A stretch of 64,000 nt of DNA from Sutcliffiella sp. FSL R7-0096 (GCF_038595065.1 NZ_CP152003.1:600001-664000), one strand, 5' to 3'; positions 24,258 to 32,778 are shown, counted from the stretch's first letter. Numbers and translations: made by a program. The notes: generated by a model from the letters alone, not told the origin.

Positions 24258-25490
24258 CTACCATAGTGTGCTTTTAGTGGGTTTTACATTTTGGATGAAA
24301 AGAAAAACTAGGACTCCTATTACGACTGCCAGAGCACCGGAGATATACAGGCTTAGTAGAAGGTTGTTTTTCATTACGACAGACATGATCGGCGGACCTG
24401 CCGCGACCCCGATGAATCGAGATGAACTATAAAAGGATGTAATTGTCCCTTTTTCTCCCTTATCTACATTTTCAGTAATCAAAGCATCAAGCGTAGGAAG
24501 CATAGCCCCAATGCTAATGCCGATAAAGCTGGATATCGTGAGCAATAAAAAAATACTCGCATTCAGATATCCAACAAAAACGATGGTTACAGCGATGATT
24601 CCAAGGGAGACCATAAGAATTTTCCTCATCAATTCGATATCCCCTTTTATCACTTTTCCAGTGATAAAGGAGGAGACACACAGAGTAAATAAAGGAACAG
24701 CTAAATATAACCCTTTTGTCACACCATGCAGGTCATGCGTTTTTTCAAGAATGTCTGATAAATAAAATAATAGGCCAAAAAGAATCAGCATTGCGTATAT
24801 GCCGATAACGAAGGTGGTATATAGCCATTTGCCTTCTTTGTGAAAAGTCTTTTTTGTGTTTTGGATAAAAATATTTAGTGCCAGTGGTTTTTCTTCCATC
24901 TTCGGGACCTTGATGAAAACAAGTACGAGCAGGATGGAAATCAAACTGAAAAAGGATATAGAGAAGAATGGAAGGTACCATAGGAAAGCAGCCAATAGTG
25001 AGCCTAAAATAGGGCTTAGAACCTTCCCGAACGTATTGGAGGTCTCAATGATCCCCAAACATGAACTTGTTTTCTCGTCGTCATCCTGATACAAGTCTCC
25101 AACTAGAGGCAAGATGATTGGAGTTGCCCCGGCAGCTCCGACACCCTGTATGATCCGGCCAATGATGATCCAAGTGAAAGGGTCCTCTATCATCCATGAA
25201 GCAAACCCTGAAATCAATCCCCCGATAAGTGCCAGTGTTAAACTTGGCAAAATGATCATCTTCCTGCCAAACCGATCTGATAAATAACCTGCAATAGGTA
25301 TTAAAAAAATGGAAGATACCGAGTAGGAAGTAATGATCATACTCGACTGGAAGGAGGATATGCCCAACTCTTTTTCGAGCAATGGCAGAACGGGAATAAG
25401 CATAGAATTGCCCAATGTCATAATAAGAGGGATGGAAGCCATGCTTATTATGCACCAAGCACTGACTTGTCCTATTTTCTTTGTTGTCAC
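24258..25490 (-). CDS. MFS drug/metabolite exporter (DHA1-like)
   Basis: 410 residues, about 12 helices. Motif A is visible in loop 2-3 (G-Y-L-S-D-R-F-G-R-K) and a motif C-like P-I-L-G-S-L-L-A lies in helix 5, both pointing to a proton-driven exporter. GTG start with GGAGGGG 4-9 nt upstream. Upstream member of the pair with the APC permease. Confidence 0.85.
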   Translation of the reverse strand: MTTKKIGQVSAWCIISMASIPLIMTLGNSMLIPVLPLLEKELGISSFQSSMIITSYSVSSIFLIPIAGYLSDRFGRKMIILPSLTLALIGGLISGFASWMIEDPFTWIIIGRIIQGVGAAGATPIILPLVGDLYQDDDEKTSSCLGIIETSNTFGKVLSPILGSLLAAFLWYLPFFSISFFSLISILLVLVFIKVPKMEEKPLALNIFIQNTKKTFHKEGKWLYTTFVIGIYAMLILFGLLFYLSDILEKTHDLHGVTKGLYLAVPLFTLCVSSFITGKVIKGDIELMRKILMVSLGIIAVTIVFVGYLNASIFLLLTISSFIGISIGAMLPTLDALITENVDKGEKGTITSFYSSSRFIGVAAGPPIMSVVMKNNLLLSLYISGALAVVIGVLVFLFIQNVKPTKSTLW

Positions 25491-25535
25491 CTCTACCCCT
25501 CCGTAGTCGTTTCTATGTTTGATAAGCTGAGTTGC

Positions 25536-25964
25536 TTAAAGCTTGAATGAAAAAGCATCAATCGAATCAATCCTTCCACGCCACCAAGCGTGACTCTTGA
25601 AAGGAGATTGTGTGTTTGCTGAGATGTATACAGCATCCTTTAGATGAATAAATGTAGCGATCATATCCTGCTTGTTCTTTTCTTCCTCTTTTTGCTTTTC
25701 ACTGATATAGGCTTCTTTAAGATCTGTGAATTTCTTATGTAGGACATGAGAAAGGGTACTATTCTCCACATCATCTGCTGATGTAATGATCCCTTCATAA
25801 TAGGTGTGCGGGCCGACAAGCGTCCCGGCAATCACTGTCCCATTCACATTTAAAGTAAGCCCTATCTCCATCCCGTCCTTATCGGTTAGGTCAAGGAGCA
25901 TTTGCAACACTGCATCATCAGTGGATACGTTTTCCTCTTTTTTCGCCATTTTTACCCCACCCAT
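25536..25964 (-). CDS. gvpU: Gas vesicle accessory protein GvpU-like
   Basis: 142 residues. The pattern L-T-L-N-V-N-G-T-V-I-A-G-T-L-V-G, the acidic middle and I-H-L-K-D-A-V-Y-I match GvpU, an accessory protein of the B. megaterium gas vesicle cluster that modulates vesicle clustering. No gvpA or other gvp gene is present here, so in this organism it is a stand-alone homologue of unknown role. Two starts are possible: ATG 25964 (AAAGGA upstream) or ATG 25949. The charged K-Q-K-E-E-E-K-N-K-Q segment may be coiled coil. Confidence 0.75.
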   Translation of the reverse strand: MGGVKMAKKEENVSTDDAVLQMLLDLTDKDGMEIGLTLNVNGTVIAGTLVGPHTYYEGIITSADDVENSTLSHVLHKKFTDLKEAYISEKQKEEEKNKQDMIATFIHLKDAVYISANTQSPFKSHAWWRGRIDSIDAFSFKL

Positions 25965-26071
25965 TCGTTTATGGTCCTTTAATCAAGCACATAGTTAGTA
26001 TAGGTAAATAGGGGTAGGATATTCTGGAAGTTTGTGCAAATGAAGACATTAAAAGGAGGGGGAAATAAACG

Positions 26072-26098
26072 AGAAAAAGCCCGATCAGCATGGGCTCT
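26072..26098 (-). terminator. Rho-independent terminator of the LysE gene
   Basis: On the minus strand AGAGCCC, 9-nt loop, GGGCTTTTTCT; lies at the 3' end of the LysE gene. Confidence 0.7.
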
Positions 26099-26727
26099 CA
26101 CATAAACAGTAATATAAAGGCTTGTACTCCAAAATAAATACCGAACCCAATCATCGAAAGAGATGAAATAATGGATATGAACACAAGGAAATTTGTGTGC
26201 AGAAGGTTCCTTGCAATACTTGAAATCGTGGCCATGAACACATCCCATAATAAAATTCCGCAGATGATCGCAGCACTATAAATGGCCAATTGACTACTGG
26301 AAAAAGAAGTAGCTGTTTTTGCTAAAACGGATCCATAAATACCAAGCCAAAAAAGAATGGTAAGCGGGTTAGAGATAGATAGCAGGAACCCTGAAGTCCA
26401 TGATCGGAGCAATGTCGTCTTTCCTTTTGGCCCATCCACAAAATGTGATTTTTTACTTTTCACCAAACTCTCTATTCCTGTATACGTGAGCACAAAAAAA
26501 CCAAAAAGCCAGAGAAATGCCTTCATCATTGGCTGCTCAATAAAATGAATCATCCCCATGTAAACAAGCAACATATAACAAATATCAGCAATGAGTGCAC
26601 CGACCCCGAATATCCAGGCATGTCCGAATCCTAGTCGCAATCCTTTATCCAACTGCGCAGCATTGACCGGTCCAATAGGTGCTGCGAGGGACACCCCTAA
26701 GAATATGTAAGTGAAAATGGAATTCAT
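26098..26727 (-). CDS. LysE-family amino acid exporter
   Basis: 209 residues, six helices. The N-terminal signature L-A-A-P-I-G-P-V-N-A (x-x-P-G-P variant) and the second repeat with S-I-S-N-P-L-T-I-L-F-W identify the LysE/RhtB superfamily of proton-linked amino acid or metabolite exporters. Substrate unknown. Single gene with its own terminator. Confidence 0.88.
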   Translation of the reverse strand: MNSIFTYIFLGVSLAAPIGPVNAAQLDKGLRLGFGHAWIFGVGALIADICYMLLVYMGMIHFIEQPMMKAFLWLFGFFVLTYTGIESLVKSKKSHFVDGPKGKTTLLRSWTSGFLLSISNPLTILFWLGIYGSVLAKTATSFSSSQLAIYSAAIICGILLWDVFMATISSIARNLLHTNFLVFISIISSLSMIGFGIYFGVQAFILLFM

Positions 26728-26793
26728 TTCGTAGCCCTCCCCATCATCTCCTTACATTTCTATTCACCATCTAGGGGTTGTACCACTATTTCC

Positions 26794-26822
26794 GAAAAAA
26801 AGAGCCCCATCCTGGGACTCTT
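26794..26822 (-). terminator. Rho-independent terminator
   Basis: Minus strand AGAGTCCCA-gga-TGGGGCTCT followed by a T run; directly after the stop of the small helical protein gene. Confidence 0.8.
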
Positions 26823-26824
26823 CA

Positions 26825-27073
26825 TTAATCATTTCGTATGGCGTTCTCAGCCGCTTGTGTCTCTTTCAAGAGCCTGAGCATATCTTTTGCACGTTGTTCT
26901 TCTATAGAAGAAGTGTGATTTTCTTTTGCTTCTTTCAACGCTTGTTCCACTCTCTCGATTGCCTGTTGGGAATAACCGAGATTATCACTAGTGCTTTCCA
27001 ACTGGGTGGCATATACTGCCTCATCAGCATGTTTGATAGCTTTTGTTAACTTTTCATTATGTTCATGCGCCAT
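26825..27073 (-). CDS. Small helical protein (DUF2564-like, tentative)
   Basis: 82 residues. Start M-A-H-E-H-N chosen because AGGGGT lies 6 nt upstream and a longer frame overlaps the previous gene. Almost entirely helical with repeats of A-I-K-H-A-D-E-A-V-Y-A-T-Q and Q-A-I-E-R-V-E-Q-A-L-K-E-A, a pattern reminiscent of DUF2564. Ten nt after the DUF3231 gene, so an operon with it. Function unknown. Confidence 0.6.
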   Translation of the reverse strand: MAHEHNEKLTKAIKHADEAVYATQLESTSDNLGYSQQAIERVEQALKEAKENHTSSIEEQRAKDMLRLLKETQAAENAIRND

Positions 27074-27083
27074 AAAGGGACCC

Positions 27084-27626
27084 CTACTTGTGTTCAGGAC
27101 CATTTAGGTGTAATGGTGGAGGAACGAGCCATCCCTTACTTTTATTCAGCTTTAGAAGTTTTGCGCCATATTGCGCTTTTGTCATATGAAATTGCCCATA
27201 CATCAAGGCAATATCCTCACGGACGCATTGTGCAATGACTTGGCTGCATGCCACAAGGGCTTCACCAGTGTTTTTAGACAAAGTCGCACTGATTTCTGGA
27301 TCACTGAACCTTGCTCCGACTGGAATTTCCTCCAAGTTTGCAGTTGGTCGTTCTGGCGGTGCAGGAGGTAATCCAATACCATTCGCCTTAAGCACTTGTT
27401 CGATTTGTTTGTTCTCTTCTTTTAAACCTTCAATGCCTTCCTCTACCAGCTTTCTGAGATCTTCATCACCGGTATGATTCACAAATGTTTGTGAAGCAGC
27501 GATAGATCCATGATTCGCTAATAGATTGGACCACATACTAAATACTTCTCCATAATGTAAAGGTTCATTCTGAGGGTTTCCGTCTAAAATTCCCATAATA
27601 ACACTCCCTATTTTGCCAAGATTCAT
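27084..27626 (-). CDS. DUF3231-family protein
   Basis: 180 residues; start M-N-L-G-K has AAAGGAG 8 nt upstream. The first 30 residues (G-S-V-I-M-G-I-L-D-G-N-P) and the pattern E-V-F-S-M-W-S-N-L-L-A-N-H-G with H-x-x-D-x-D-L-R-K are typical of DUF3231, a ferritin-like four-helix family. Members are common in spore formers and some are expressed in the forespore; role unknown. Paired with the small helical protein gene downstream. Confidence 0.8.
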   Translation of the reverse strand: MNLGKIGSVIMGILDGNPQNEPLHYGEVFSMWSNLLANHGSIAASQTFVNHTGDEDLRKLVEEGIEGLKEENKQIEQVLKANGIGLPPAPPERPTANLEEIPVGARFSDPEISATLSKNTGEALVACSQVIAQCVREDIALMYGQFHMTKAQYGAKLLKLNKSKGWLVPPPLHLNGPEHK

Positions 27627-27766
27627 GTGAGGCTCCTTTGTCAAGGATTTGCTCAGTTAGTTTGTGCAATAAATATAATCCTAATCCTACACATTCAAAT
27701 GAGTATTATTTATTCGTTTCCTTTGGGTAACAATAGAAAATAGAATTTAGTAAAGGGGGTCTATTA

Positions 27767-28621
27767 ATGTCGTTATTTTCAAAGAATCCGATGCGGCCGC
27801 ATGTTAGAAGTGAGTATGATGTGTTAAAAAAAGTCATCTTGTGTAAACCAGAGCATATGACCATTCGTGAAGTAATCAATGAAACGCAGAAAAAGTTCAA
27901 AAATGAAGGCATTCATATCGAAATTGCAATGGCACAACATAAAAAGTTCGTGGATACATTGGAGGAGCAAGGAGTGGAAGTGATACTCCTACCTGCGATC
28001 AAAATGTTCCCAGAGCAAGTTTTCACACGTGATATTGGCTTCACCCTCGGAAATATTCTTTTTGTTGCGGAAATGGCCAACAAAATAAGACAAGGGGAAG
28101 AAGAAGTCCTGAAAAGCATGCTGGAGCATCATGAAATCTCCTATTTGAATTTAAAAGGCGACATGATCGAAGGTGGAGATGTCATCATAAATGGCGAAAC
28201 CGTATATGTTGGCATAAGTAACCGGACCAACGAGGAAGCAATCGAACATCTGCAAATCATCCTGCCTCATTATGAAGTCGTAAAGGTACCATTCAAGGAA
28301 AAATATTTACATCTGGATTGCGTGTTCAATATCATCTCACCAACAGAAGCACTATATTATCCAAAAGCGTTCACACAACAAGAACTAGACATCCTATCTT
28401 CCCGCTTTGAGCTAATCGAAGTAACAGAAGATGAACAGTTCTCCCTTGGCACAAACGTACTCAACATAGGCAACAAAAAAATCTTCAGCCTCCCTGTTAA
28501 CCCAAAAGTAAACGCAGAGCTCAAGCAAAGAGGCTATGAAGTAATCGAAGTCGACATCATGGAAATCATCAAATCCGGAGGCTCCTTCCGCTGCTGCACG
28601 CTCCCGATTCTGCGTGATTAG
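27767..28621 (+). CDS. Dimethylarginine dimethylaminohydrolase-family amidinohydrolase
   Basis: 284 residues of the guanidino-group-modifying (amidinotransferase) fold. Catalytic residues are in place: E-G-G-D in D-M-I-E-G-G-D-V, His in Y-L-H-L-D-C-V-F-N, and the C-terminal nucleophile Cys in S-F-R-C-C-T-L-P. This fits hydrolysis of methylated arginine or arginine-like compounds to citrulline; the precise substrate is uncertain. AAAGGGGG before the ATG. Single gene. Confidence 0.82.
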   Translation: MSLFSKNPMRPHVRSEYDVLKKVILCKPEHMTIREVINETQKKFKNEGIHIEIAMAQHKKFVDTLEEQGVEVILLPAIKMFPEQVFTRDIGFTLGNILFVAEMANKIRQGEEEVLKSMLEHHEISYLNLKGDMIEGGDVIINGETVYVGISNRTNEEAIEHLQIILPHYEVVKVPFKEKYLHLDCVFNIISPTEALYYPKAFTQQELDILSSRFELIEVTEDEQFSLGTNVLNIGNKKIFSLPVNPKVNAELKQRGYEVIEVDIMEIIKSGGSFRCCTLPILRD

Positions 28622-28866
28622 AGCGGACAGGGACGTATCCCCCTTAGTAAAAAATCAATAATCTACGCAGGCGCTTACCTACTGGGGTGCGTCTTTTTTG
28701 TGTATCTTAGAGGATTTTTCAAAAACAAATAGAAACATACACATACTACAGTTAATGAGCGCGTGAGCCGGTCAATCTGCGTGTTTTCTAGAGAAAGCTG
28801 ATAAGTTTGTTGGCCTCGTGGGATTTTTGAGGTTTCTATTGGTGCGATGGTGATTTCTATGGGGTG
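28622..28866. other. Intergenic stretch with degenerate repeat motif and weak terminator
   Basis: Begins with GAGCGGACAGGGACGTATCC, a poor copy of the dispersed motif, directly after the stop. ACGCA ... TGCGTC followed by six T residues (about 28675-28700) may terminate the preceding gene. Nothing else recognised. Confidence 0.35.
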
Positions 28867-29013
28867 ATTGTAACTATTTTTATACTGATTGTGAGTTTTC
28901 CAGCTGTTATTGTGACTAATTTTGTAGTCATTGTGAGTTTTCCAGCTGTTATTGTGACTAATTTTGTAGTCATTGTGACATTTCCAATGGTTATTGTGAC
29001 ATTTATACTCAAT
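28867..29013. repeat. Seven-unit tandem repeat with exact 21-bp period
   Basis: Units begin at 28867, 28888, 28909, 28930, 28951, 28972 and 28993, each with ATTGTGA (first unit ATTGTAA). Two 21-bp variants, ATTGTGAGTTTTCCAGCTG.. and ATTGTGACTAATTTTGTAG.., alternate in the middle so that a 42-bp pair is repeated perfectly. In one frame the units read I-V-(T/S)-(N/F)-..., but no start or ribosome site supports translation. Confidence 0.8.
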
Positions 29014-29116
29014 CGTCCGATTAAATAAAAGATGAGCTGTTATTGCCGCGCAATGGTTTCAGCTAAAAAACAAAAGAATATGGTAGAAAAGCAATAGTGC
29101 ATAGGGGGATAAGCTT

Positions 29117-29599
29117 TTGCGACAGATTACATTATCAAATGGTACGAAGGTGGAAGTGGAGTGTTTAAGTTGTGCATTAACGAGCGGTCTGATAGAGCCG
29201 GATGGGGGAGTGGTGTTGGAAACAGAGCACTTTCATGCTCATCAGGATGTGGCTTACCCCATTAAAGGGTTGATCATCCTTGCCTCTAAGCGACATATCA
29301 AATGTTTTGATGAATTAACGGAAGAGGAGAAAATGGAATATATTCAGGTGCTGGCTAGGATCAGGAAAGCGCAAAGGGATGTGCTCGGTATTGAATATGT
29401 TTACTATTTTTACAACGAAGATACCACGCATCATTTTCACACGTGGATGGTACCGAGGTATGACTGGATGTACGAGTTTGGTCGTTCGGTGGAATCCGTT
29501 CGCCCGGTGTTACTGCATGCCAGGAATAACATGAACGGCGGGGATAATTTGGTGGAAGTGATGGAGGCTATTGAGGCGTTGAGGCGGGAGTTGGGGTAG
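29117..29599 (+). CDS. HIT-like family protein
   Basis: 160 residues from TTG, with AGGGGGA upstream. The strand-helix pattern H-Q-D-V-A-Y-P-I-K-G-L-I-I-L-A-S-K-R-H and the catalytic triad region H-H-F-H-T-W-M-V-P-R (H-x-H-x-H-like, with one shift) place it in the histidine triad superfamily of nucleotide hydrolases or transferases. The C-E-C-L-S-C-A pair near residues 15-19 could bind zinc. Substrate unknown. Confidence 0.75.
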   Translation: MRQITLSNGTKVEVECLSCALTSGLIEPDGGVVLETEHFHAHQDVAYPIKGLIILASKRHIKCFDELTEEEKMEYIQVLARIRKAQRDVLGIEYVYYFYNEDTTHHFHTWMVPRYDWMYEFGRSVESVRPVLLHARNNMNGGDNLVEVMEAIEALRRELG

Positions 29600-29608
29600 A
29601 GGAAGCGA

Positions 29609-29635
29609 GTCGAGGGAACAGGCACCCCGACCCAG
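29609..29635 (+). repeat. Dispersed GGGACAGG-type motif
   Basis: GTCGAGGGAACAGGCACCCC then GACCCAG, 10 nt after the HIT-like stop and in the gap between two convergent genes. Confidence 0.6.
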
Positions 29636-29645
29636 TTTCTTAACT

Positions 29646-30200
29646 CTAATTTTTAAAAATTGTCAGCTTCTTTTCTGCGGAAGTCCGCTCTCTCTTTGGT
29701 GGCACCTGTTCAAAGTATCCCATATGCAAGAACCCGGCAATCTTTTCTCCAGGCTGTACGCCTAAAATTGCATGGACCTTTGGATCATATATATGCGGAT
29801 TGGTTTTCCAGACAACGCCAAGCTTTTGTTCCCAGGCAAGCAGCTGAAAGTTCTGAATTAGCGAGCTGACCGCCCCAAAGTTTTCCTCCCATTGTTTTTG
29901 TCTCGGGTCTTCCTCCATTACCACGATCAGAAAGGCGGCCGGCTGACTGAAATAATTCCTCCTATTATCCTGCATCTCTGGGGGAAAGGTTTTGACCAGT
30001 TTTTCAACGAATCCTTCCTTCTCATTTGAAGATACAAAAATGAACCGCCAAGGCTCCCTTAATCCATGGTTTGGTGCCCAGACTGCATCGTCCAGTAGTT
30101 CCAGTACGGTTTCCTGTGTCACTTCTTTATCGGTATATCCAGCTTTTATAGAACGTCGCTCACGAATGGTTTGAGCTAGGGTCGATTTATTCTTTTCCAT
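29646..30200 (-). CDS. Nitroreductase-family protein
   Basis: 184 residues. N-terminal R-E-R-R-S-I-K-A (FMN phosphate binding R-R-S), A-P-N-H-G-L-R-E-P-W-R-F-I-F-V in place of the usual A-P-S-x-x-N-x-Q-P-W, and C-terminal F-L-H-M-G-Y. Like YfhC/YdjA it should be an FMN-dependent NAD(P)H oxidoreductase. A Fur-like box about 38 nt upstream of the start suggests iron control. AAGGAGA precedes the ATG. Confidence 0.85.
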   Translation of the reverse strand: MEKNKSTLAQTIRERRSIKAGYTDKEVTQETVLELLDDAVWAPNHGLREPWRFIFVSSNEKEGFVEKLVKTFPPEMQDNRRNYFSQPAAFLIVVMEEDPRQKQWEENFGAVSSLIQNFQLLAWEQKLGVVWKTNPHIYDPKVHAILGVQPGEKIAGFLHMGYFEQVPPKRERTSAEKKLTIFKN

Positions 30201-30237
30201 TGGATTGTCTCCTTTTTAATCTTTTTCAGCGTGACTC

Positions 30238-30252
30238 TGATTATCATTCTCA
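30238..30252 (-). promoter_or_regulatory. Fur-like box upstream of the nitroreductase gene
   Basis: On the minus strand TGAGAATGATAATCA matches the 7-1-7 Fur consensus TGATAATnATTATCA at 12 of 14 defined positions. PerR and Zur boxes fit less well. It lies 38-52 nt upstream of the nitroreductase start, where a repressor would block transcription. Confidence 0.55.
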
Positions 30253-30400
30253 ATTACATTGTAGTATAGATTTTTATTTAATTCCATATCTATGGGAGAA
30301 AAAAGAAAATGTTCATTTTTTAAAAGCGACTCATTAAAGAGAGATGTAACATTTTCCATTTTTATACGTAATTAATAGTAGAGAGGAAGGGGATCCACAC

Positions 30401-30991
30401 ATGTCAAAAAACATATACATAGTCAGGCATTGCCAAACTGAAGGGCAACCACCAGAATCGCAGCTTACAGAAGAAGGATTTAAACAAGCGTTAGAGCTAG
30501 CACAATTCTTTTCCAACACACCAATAGACCGCATCGTCTCAAGCCCCTTTTTGCGCGCCATCCAATCTATTGAACCATTGAGCAAGAAAACGAATATTCG
30601 CATGGAAGTGGATGAGCGCTTAGCCGAACGCACACTGAGCACGGAAGATTTACCGGATTGGCTGGAAAAATTGGAAGCAACTTATGATGACTTGGAGTTG
30701 AAATATAAGGGTGGCGAATCAAGTAGAGAGGCGATGGACCGGATCGTCAGCATGGTAGAAGAAGCGTTTGAAAGGGACGCGGAAAACATCATTATTGTGA
30801 CACACGGAAATATCATGTCATTGCTCTTAAAAAACTATAAAAATAGTTTTGGATTTGAGGACTGGAAGAACCTAAGGAATCCGGATGTGTACCTTTTGCG
30901 GAGAGTCGAAGGGAGTCAAGGCGACAGACATGATGACCTGGAAATCCGGGGGGCGATGGGTTGGCCCTATTCGGTGGAAAGGATGATGTAA
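30401..30991 (+). CDS. Histidine phosphatase superfamily protein
   Basis: 196 residues. Catalytic motif I-V-R-H-C-Q-T-E (R-H-C rather than the usual R-H-G), R-A-I-Q-S for the second phosphate-binding Arg, and the acid/His box V-T-H-G-N-I-M. Phosphoglycerate mutase-like phosphatases act on diverse phospho-compounds. Ribosome site GGAAGGGGA. The small membrane protein gene follows 2 nt after the stop. Confidence 0.88.
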   Translation: MSKNIYIVRHCQTEGQPPESQLTEEGFKQALELAQFFSNTPIDRIVSSPFLRAIQSIEPLSKKTNIRMEVDERLAERTLSTEDLPDWLEKLEATYDDLELKYKGGESSREAMDRIVSMVEEAFERDAENIIIVTHGNIMSLLLKNYKNSFGFEDWKNLRNPDVYLLRRVEGSQGDRHDDLEIRGAMGWPYSVERMM

Positions 30992-30993
30992 AA

Positions 30994-31182
30994 TTGAATG
31001 GTTTATTGGGCTTTACCATTGCATTCTTTTTGATTGGCTTTGTGGTTCTCTCCTTACTGAAGACGAACCTACAGGGGAAAAAAGACGCGACACAATTTGG
31101 CGTATGGTTTGTTGTAGGGACCACAGTCTGGGGGACAGTGAGCATGTTTCTTTTTGTTTGGTGGTTTAATGCAACTTTTTGA
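30994..31182 (+). CDS. Small two-helix membrane protein
   Basis: 62 residues from TTG with AAAGGA 10 nt upstream, just after the phosphatase stop. Helices at about 4-22 and 36-57 with aromatic-rich end (V-W-W-F-N-A-T-F). Likely co-translated with the phosphatase. No family recognised. Confidence 0.5.
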   Translation: MNGLLGFTIAFFLIGFVVLSLLKTNLQGKKDATQFGVWFVVGTTVWGTVSMFLFVWWFNATF

Positions 31183-31396
31183 TTGGTTATCTCGCAAAAT
31201 TAGGAGATTAAAAGGTTCGGTGTCAATATTTCAAAAAACAGCCCCAATCATACAAAATATCGCAAGAAATGGTCGAATAACAACAACAAGTATACAAAAA
31301 CCAATGGAAATGGTAGATAATCCATATTTTGTAAGATGAAGTAACTCAATCTATCTATAAAAGGGTTAGAGACTGCACAGGAACTACTAGAAATTG

Positions 31397-31420
31397 GGTG
31401 GGTCACGGAACCTGTCCCTA
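31397..31420 (-). repeat. Dispersed GGGACAGG-type motif, inverted orientation
   Basis: GTGGGTCACGGAACCTGTCC in reverse-complement orientation. Confidence 0.6.
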
Positions 31421-31483
31421 AACCCAAAGGAATCGAATGGAAGCTTTTGAGGGAATATATTGAGCTAGAGAATTGAGTCAAAA

Positions 31484-31508
31484 TGGGCCGTGGTGGCTGT
31501 CCCCACGA
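31484..31508 (-). repeat. Dispersed GGGACAGG-type motif, inverted, degenerate
   Basis: TGGGCCGTGGTGGCTGTCCC just beyond the 3' end of the next minus-strand gene. Confidence 0.5.
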
Positions 31509-31519
31509 CCCCACCAACT

Positions 31520-31762
31520 TTAACTCCGCTCTAACACCTTCACAAGCATACGGTGAATTACCTCATGATCCCGCAAATCATGCAGGCGATAGTCTTCTCC
31601 AGGAAGTGTGTACCATTCTGCGGCACCGACATAGGTGATGGCGAGCGAGAGGGTACCATCTTCATCACAAGTGGTACGTAATTCAAGTTCGCCGCTTATG
31701 ACTCCAACCTCGGTTGTCATGACTCCGTGTGATGCAGTAAAAATAGAAGATTTCTTTTCCAT
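31520..31762 (-). CDS. Small conserved-looking protein of unknown function
   Basis: 80 residues. Start M-E-K-K-S-S has GGGAGGTG 8 nt upstream. Predicted beta-rich (G-E-L-E-L-R-T-T-C-D-E-D-G-T-L-S-L-A-I) with a polar C-terminal helix (D-H-E-V-I-H-R-M-L-V-K). No signal peptide or helix in the membrane. No family recognised. Confidence 0.55.
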   Translation of the reverse strand: MEKKSSIFTASHGVMTTEVGVISGELELRTTCDEDGTLSLAITYVGAAEWYTLPGEDYRLHDLRDHEVIHRMLVKVLERS

Positions 31763-31849
31763 ATGTATGACACCTCCCGTTTCCATGAATGAATAGTGCG
31801 TCTGCAAGCACAGCCAACTCCGCTCGCAGACGCATACACAATATCTAAT

Positions 31850-32482
31850 TTAGTAAGCGCAGCCGTTAAGCATCGTTTGCAAAGAAGATTTCTCAGATGA
31901 CTGAAGGTGTAGGTTCCAGCGGTGTTTCGTATTGATCCACCATTTTGCATAGGCACAGCGAGCGCCGGCACGAGGTGGTTGCCATGTAGACGGATCTTGG
32001 TCCCCTTTGGAGCGATTGACGCTTGCTGTAACTGCTATCAGCTGCGGACCAGTGAGGTCGTTGGCAAAAGCCCGTCGCTGTTCGGTAGTCCAACTGCTTG
32101 CGCCGGAGCGCCAAGCCTCAGCTAATGGAACAATGTGATCAATGTCAATCTCAGACGGAGAATACACAATGACACCATCAAAATAACTATACCATTTTCC
32201 GGAAGTAGTGGGACAGGTACCAGTGTAATAGTCGGCATCGCGTTGCAAGACGATTTGGCGGGTATCGCAACCATTGCCTTGACCGCTCCAGTGTGGGAAT
32301 AAGTCCCTCGAGTACCCGGTCATAGAGCCCTCCGATTTTACGGTCAAGGAGTTCAATTGGTTTTGCGCTTCAGACTTGGTCGGTGTGCCAGGGGGAAGTG
32401 CAGAGACGGTTTGTGGGTCAAGCTGCAGGGCTGAGAACGACAGGATAAATGCAAAAACAACCAACATGGATTTTTTAAGCAT
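31850..32482 (-). CDS. Secreted HNH/DUF1524-type nuclease
   Basis: 210 residues with a clear signal peptide (K-K-S-M-L-V-V-F-A-F-I-L-S-F-S-A). The conserved core I-D-I-D-H-I-V-P-L-A-E-A-W-R-S-G, N-D-L-T-G-P-Q-L-I-A-V, N-R-S-K-G-D-Q-D-P and the paired cysteines (C...C near residues 72/90 and 176/208) match exported Gram-positive nucleases related to the GmrSD C-terminal domain. It should degrade extracellular DNA for nutrient gain or competition. AGGAGG before the ATG; own transcription unit. Confidence 0.85.
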   Translation of the reverse strand: MLKKSMLVVFAFILSFSALQLDPQTVSALPPGTPTKSEAQNQLNSLTVKSEGSMTGYSRDLFPHWSGQGNGCDTRQIVLQRDADYYTGTCPTTSGKWYSYFDGVIVYSPSEIDIDHIVPLAEAWRSGASSWTTEQRRAFANDLTGPQLIAVTASVNRSKGDQDPSTWQPPRAGARCAYAKWWINTKHRWNLHLQSSEKSSLQTMLNGCAY

Positions 32483-32680
32483 AGTTATGCCTCCTACTAT
32501 AAATTTTTTATATCAAAATCCCGTGGATGGACGAGATTTTAATAGTTTCAAAAAGTTCGTCGACTATGTATCTACTTGAAATAATAATATATAAAAGAGC
32601 CTTAATAAGTTAAAATATTGTAAAGATTAAGAAAAGGTACTGTCCTCCTGCGCCTGATGGACCAGCAAGGGGCGGGAAGA

Positions 32681-32755
32681 GTCGAAGGGACAGGTCCGTT
32701 GACCCAGAGTATGGGTTGGCCTTTCCTATGTGGGTCGCGGTACCTCTCCCTACAG
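32681..32755. repeat. Inverted pair of dispersed GGGACAGG-type motifs
   Basis: GAAGGGACAGGTCCGTTGAC plus CCAG (32681-32706) and, 25 nt later, the inverted copy TGGGTCGCGGTACCTCTCCC (32731-32750). The pair could fold into a long hairpin in the leader of the DUF402 gene. Confidence 0.6.
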
Positions 32756-32778
32756 CACAGCACACAAGGAGGATGCAG

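Larger units (their letters stand above)
31183..31519. other. Gene-free stretch with two dispersed motifs
   Basis: Apart from two copies of the dispersed motif (31397-31420 and 31484-31508) nothing convincing is seen. A frame ending at 31476 reads like protein only because it crosses the first motif copy. Confidence 0.3.

Noticed and set aside
28867-29013. CRISPR array
   Set aside because: The units are contiguous 21-bp repeats without unique spacers, and no cas genes occur in the window.
31360-31476. Apparent C-terminal protein fragment after the phosphatase/membrane protein pair
   Set aside because: The most protein-like part is the translation of a dispersed repeat copy; no start or ribosome site.
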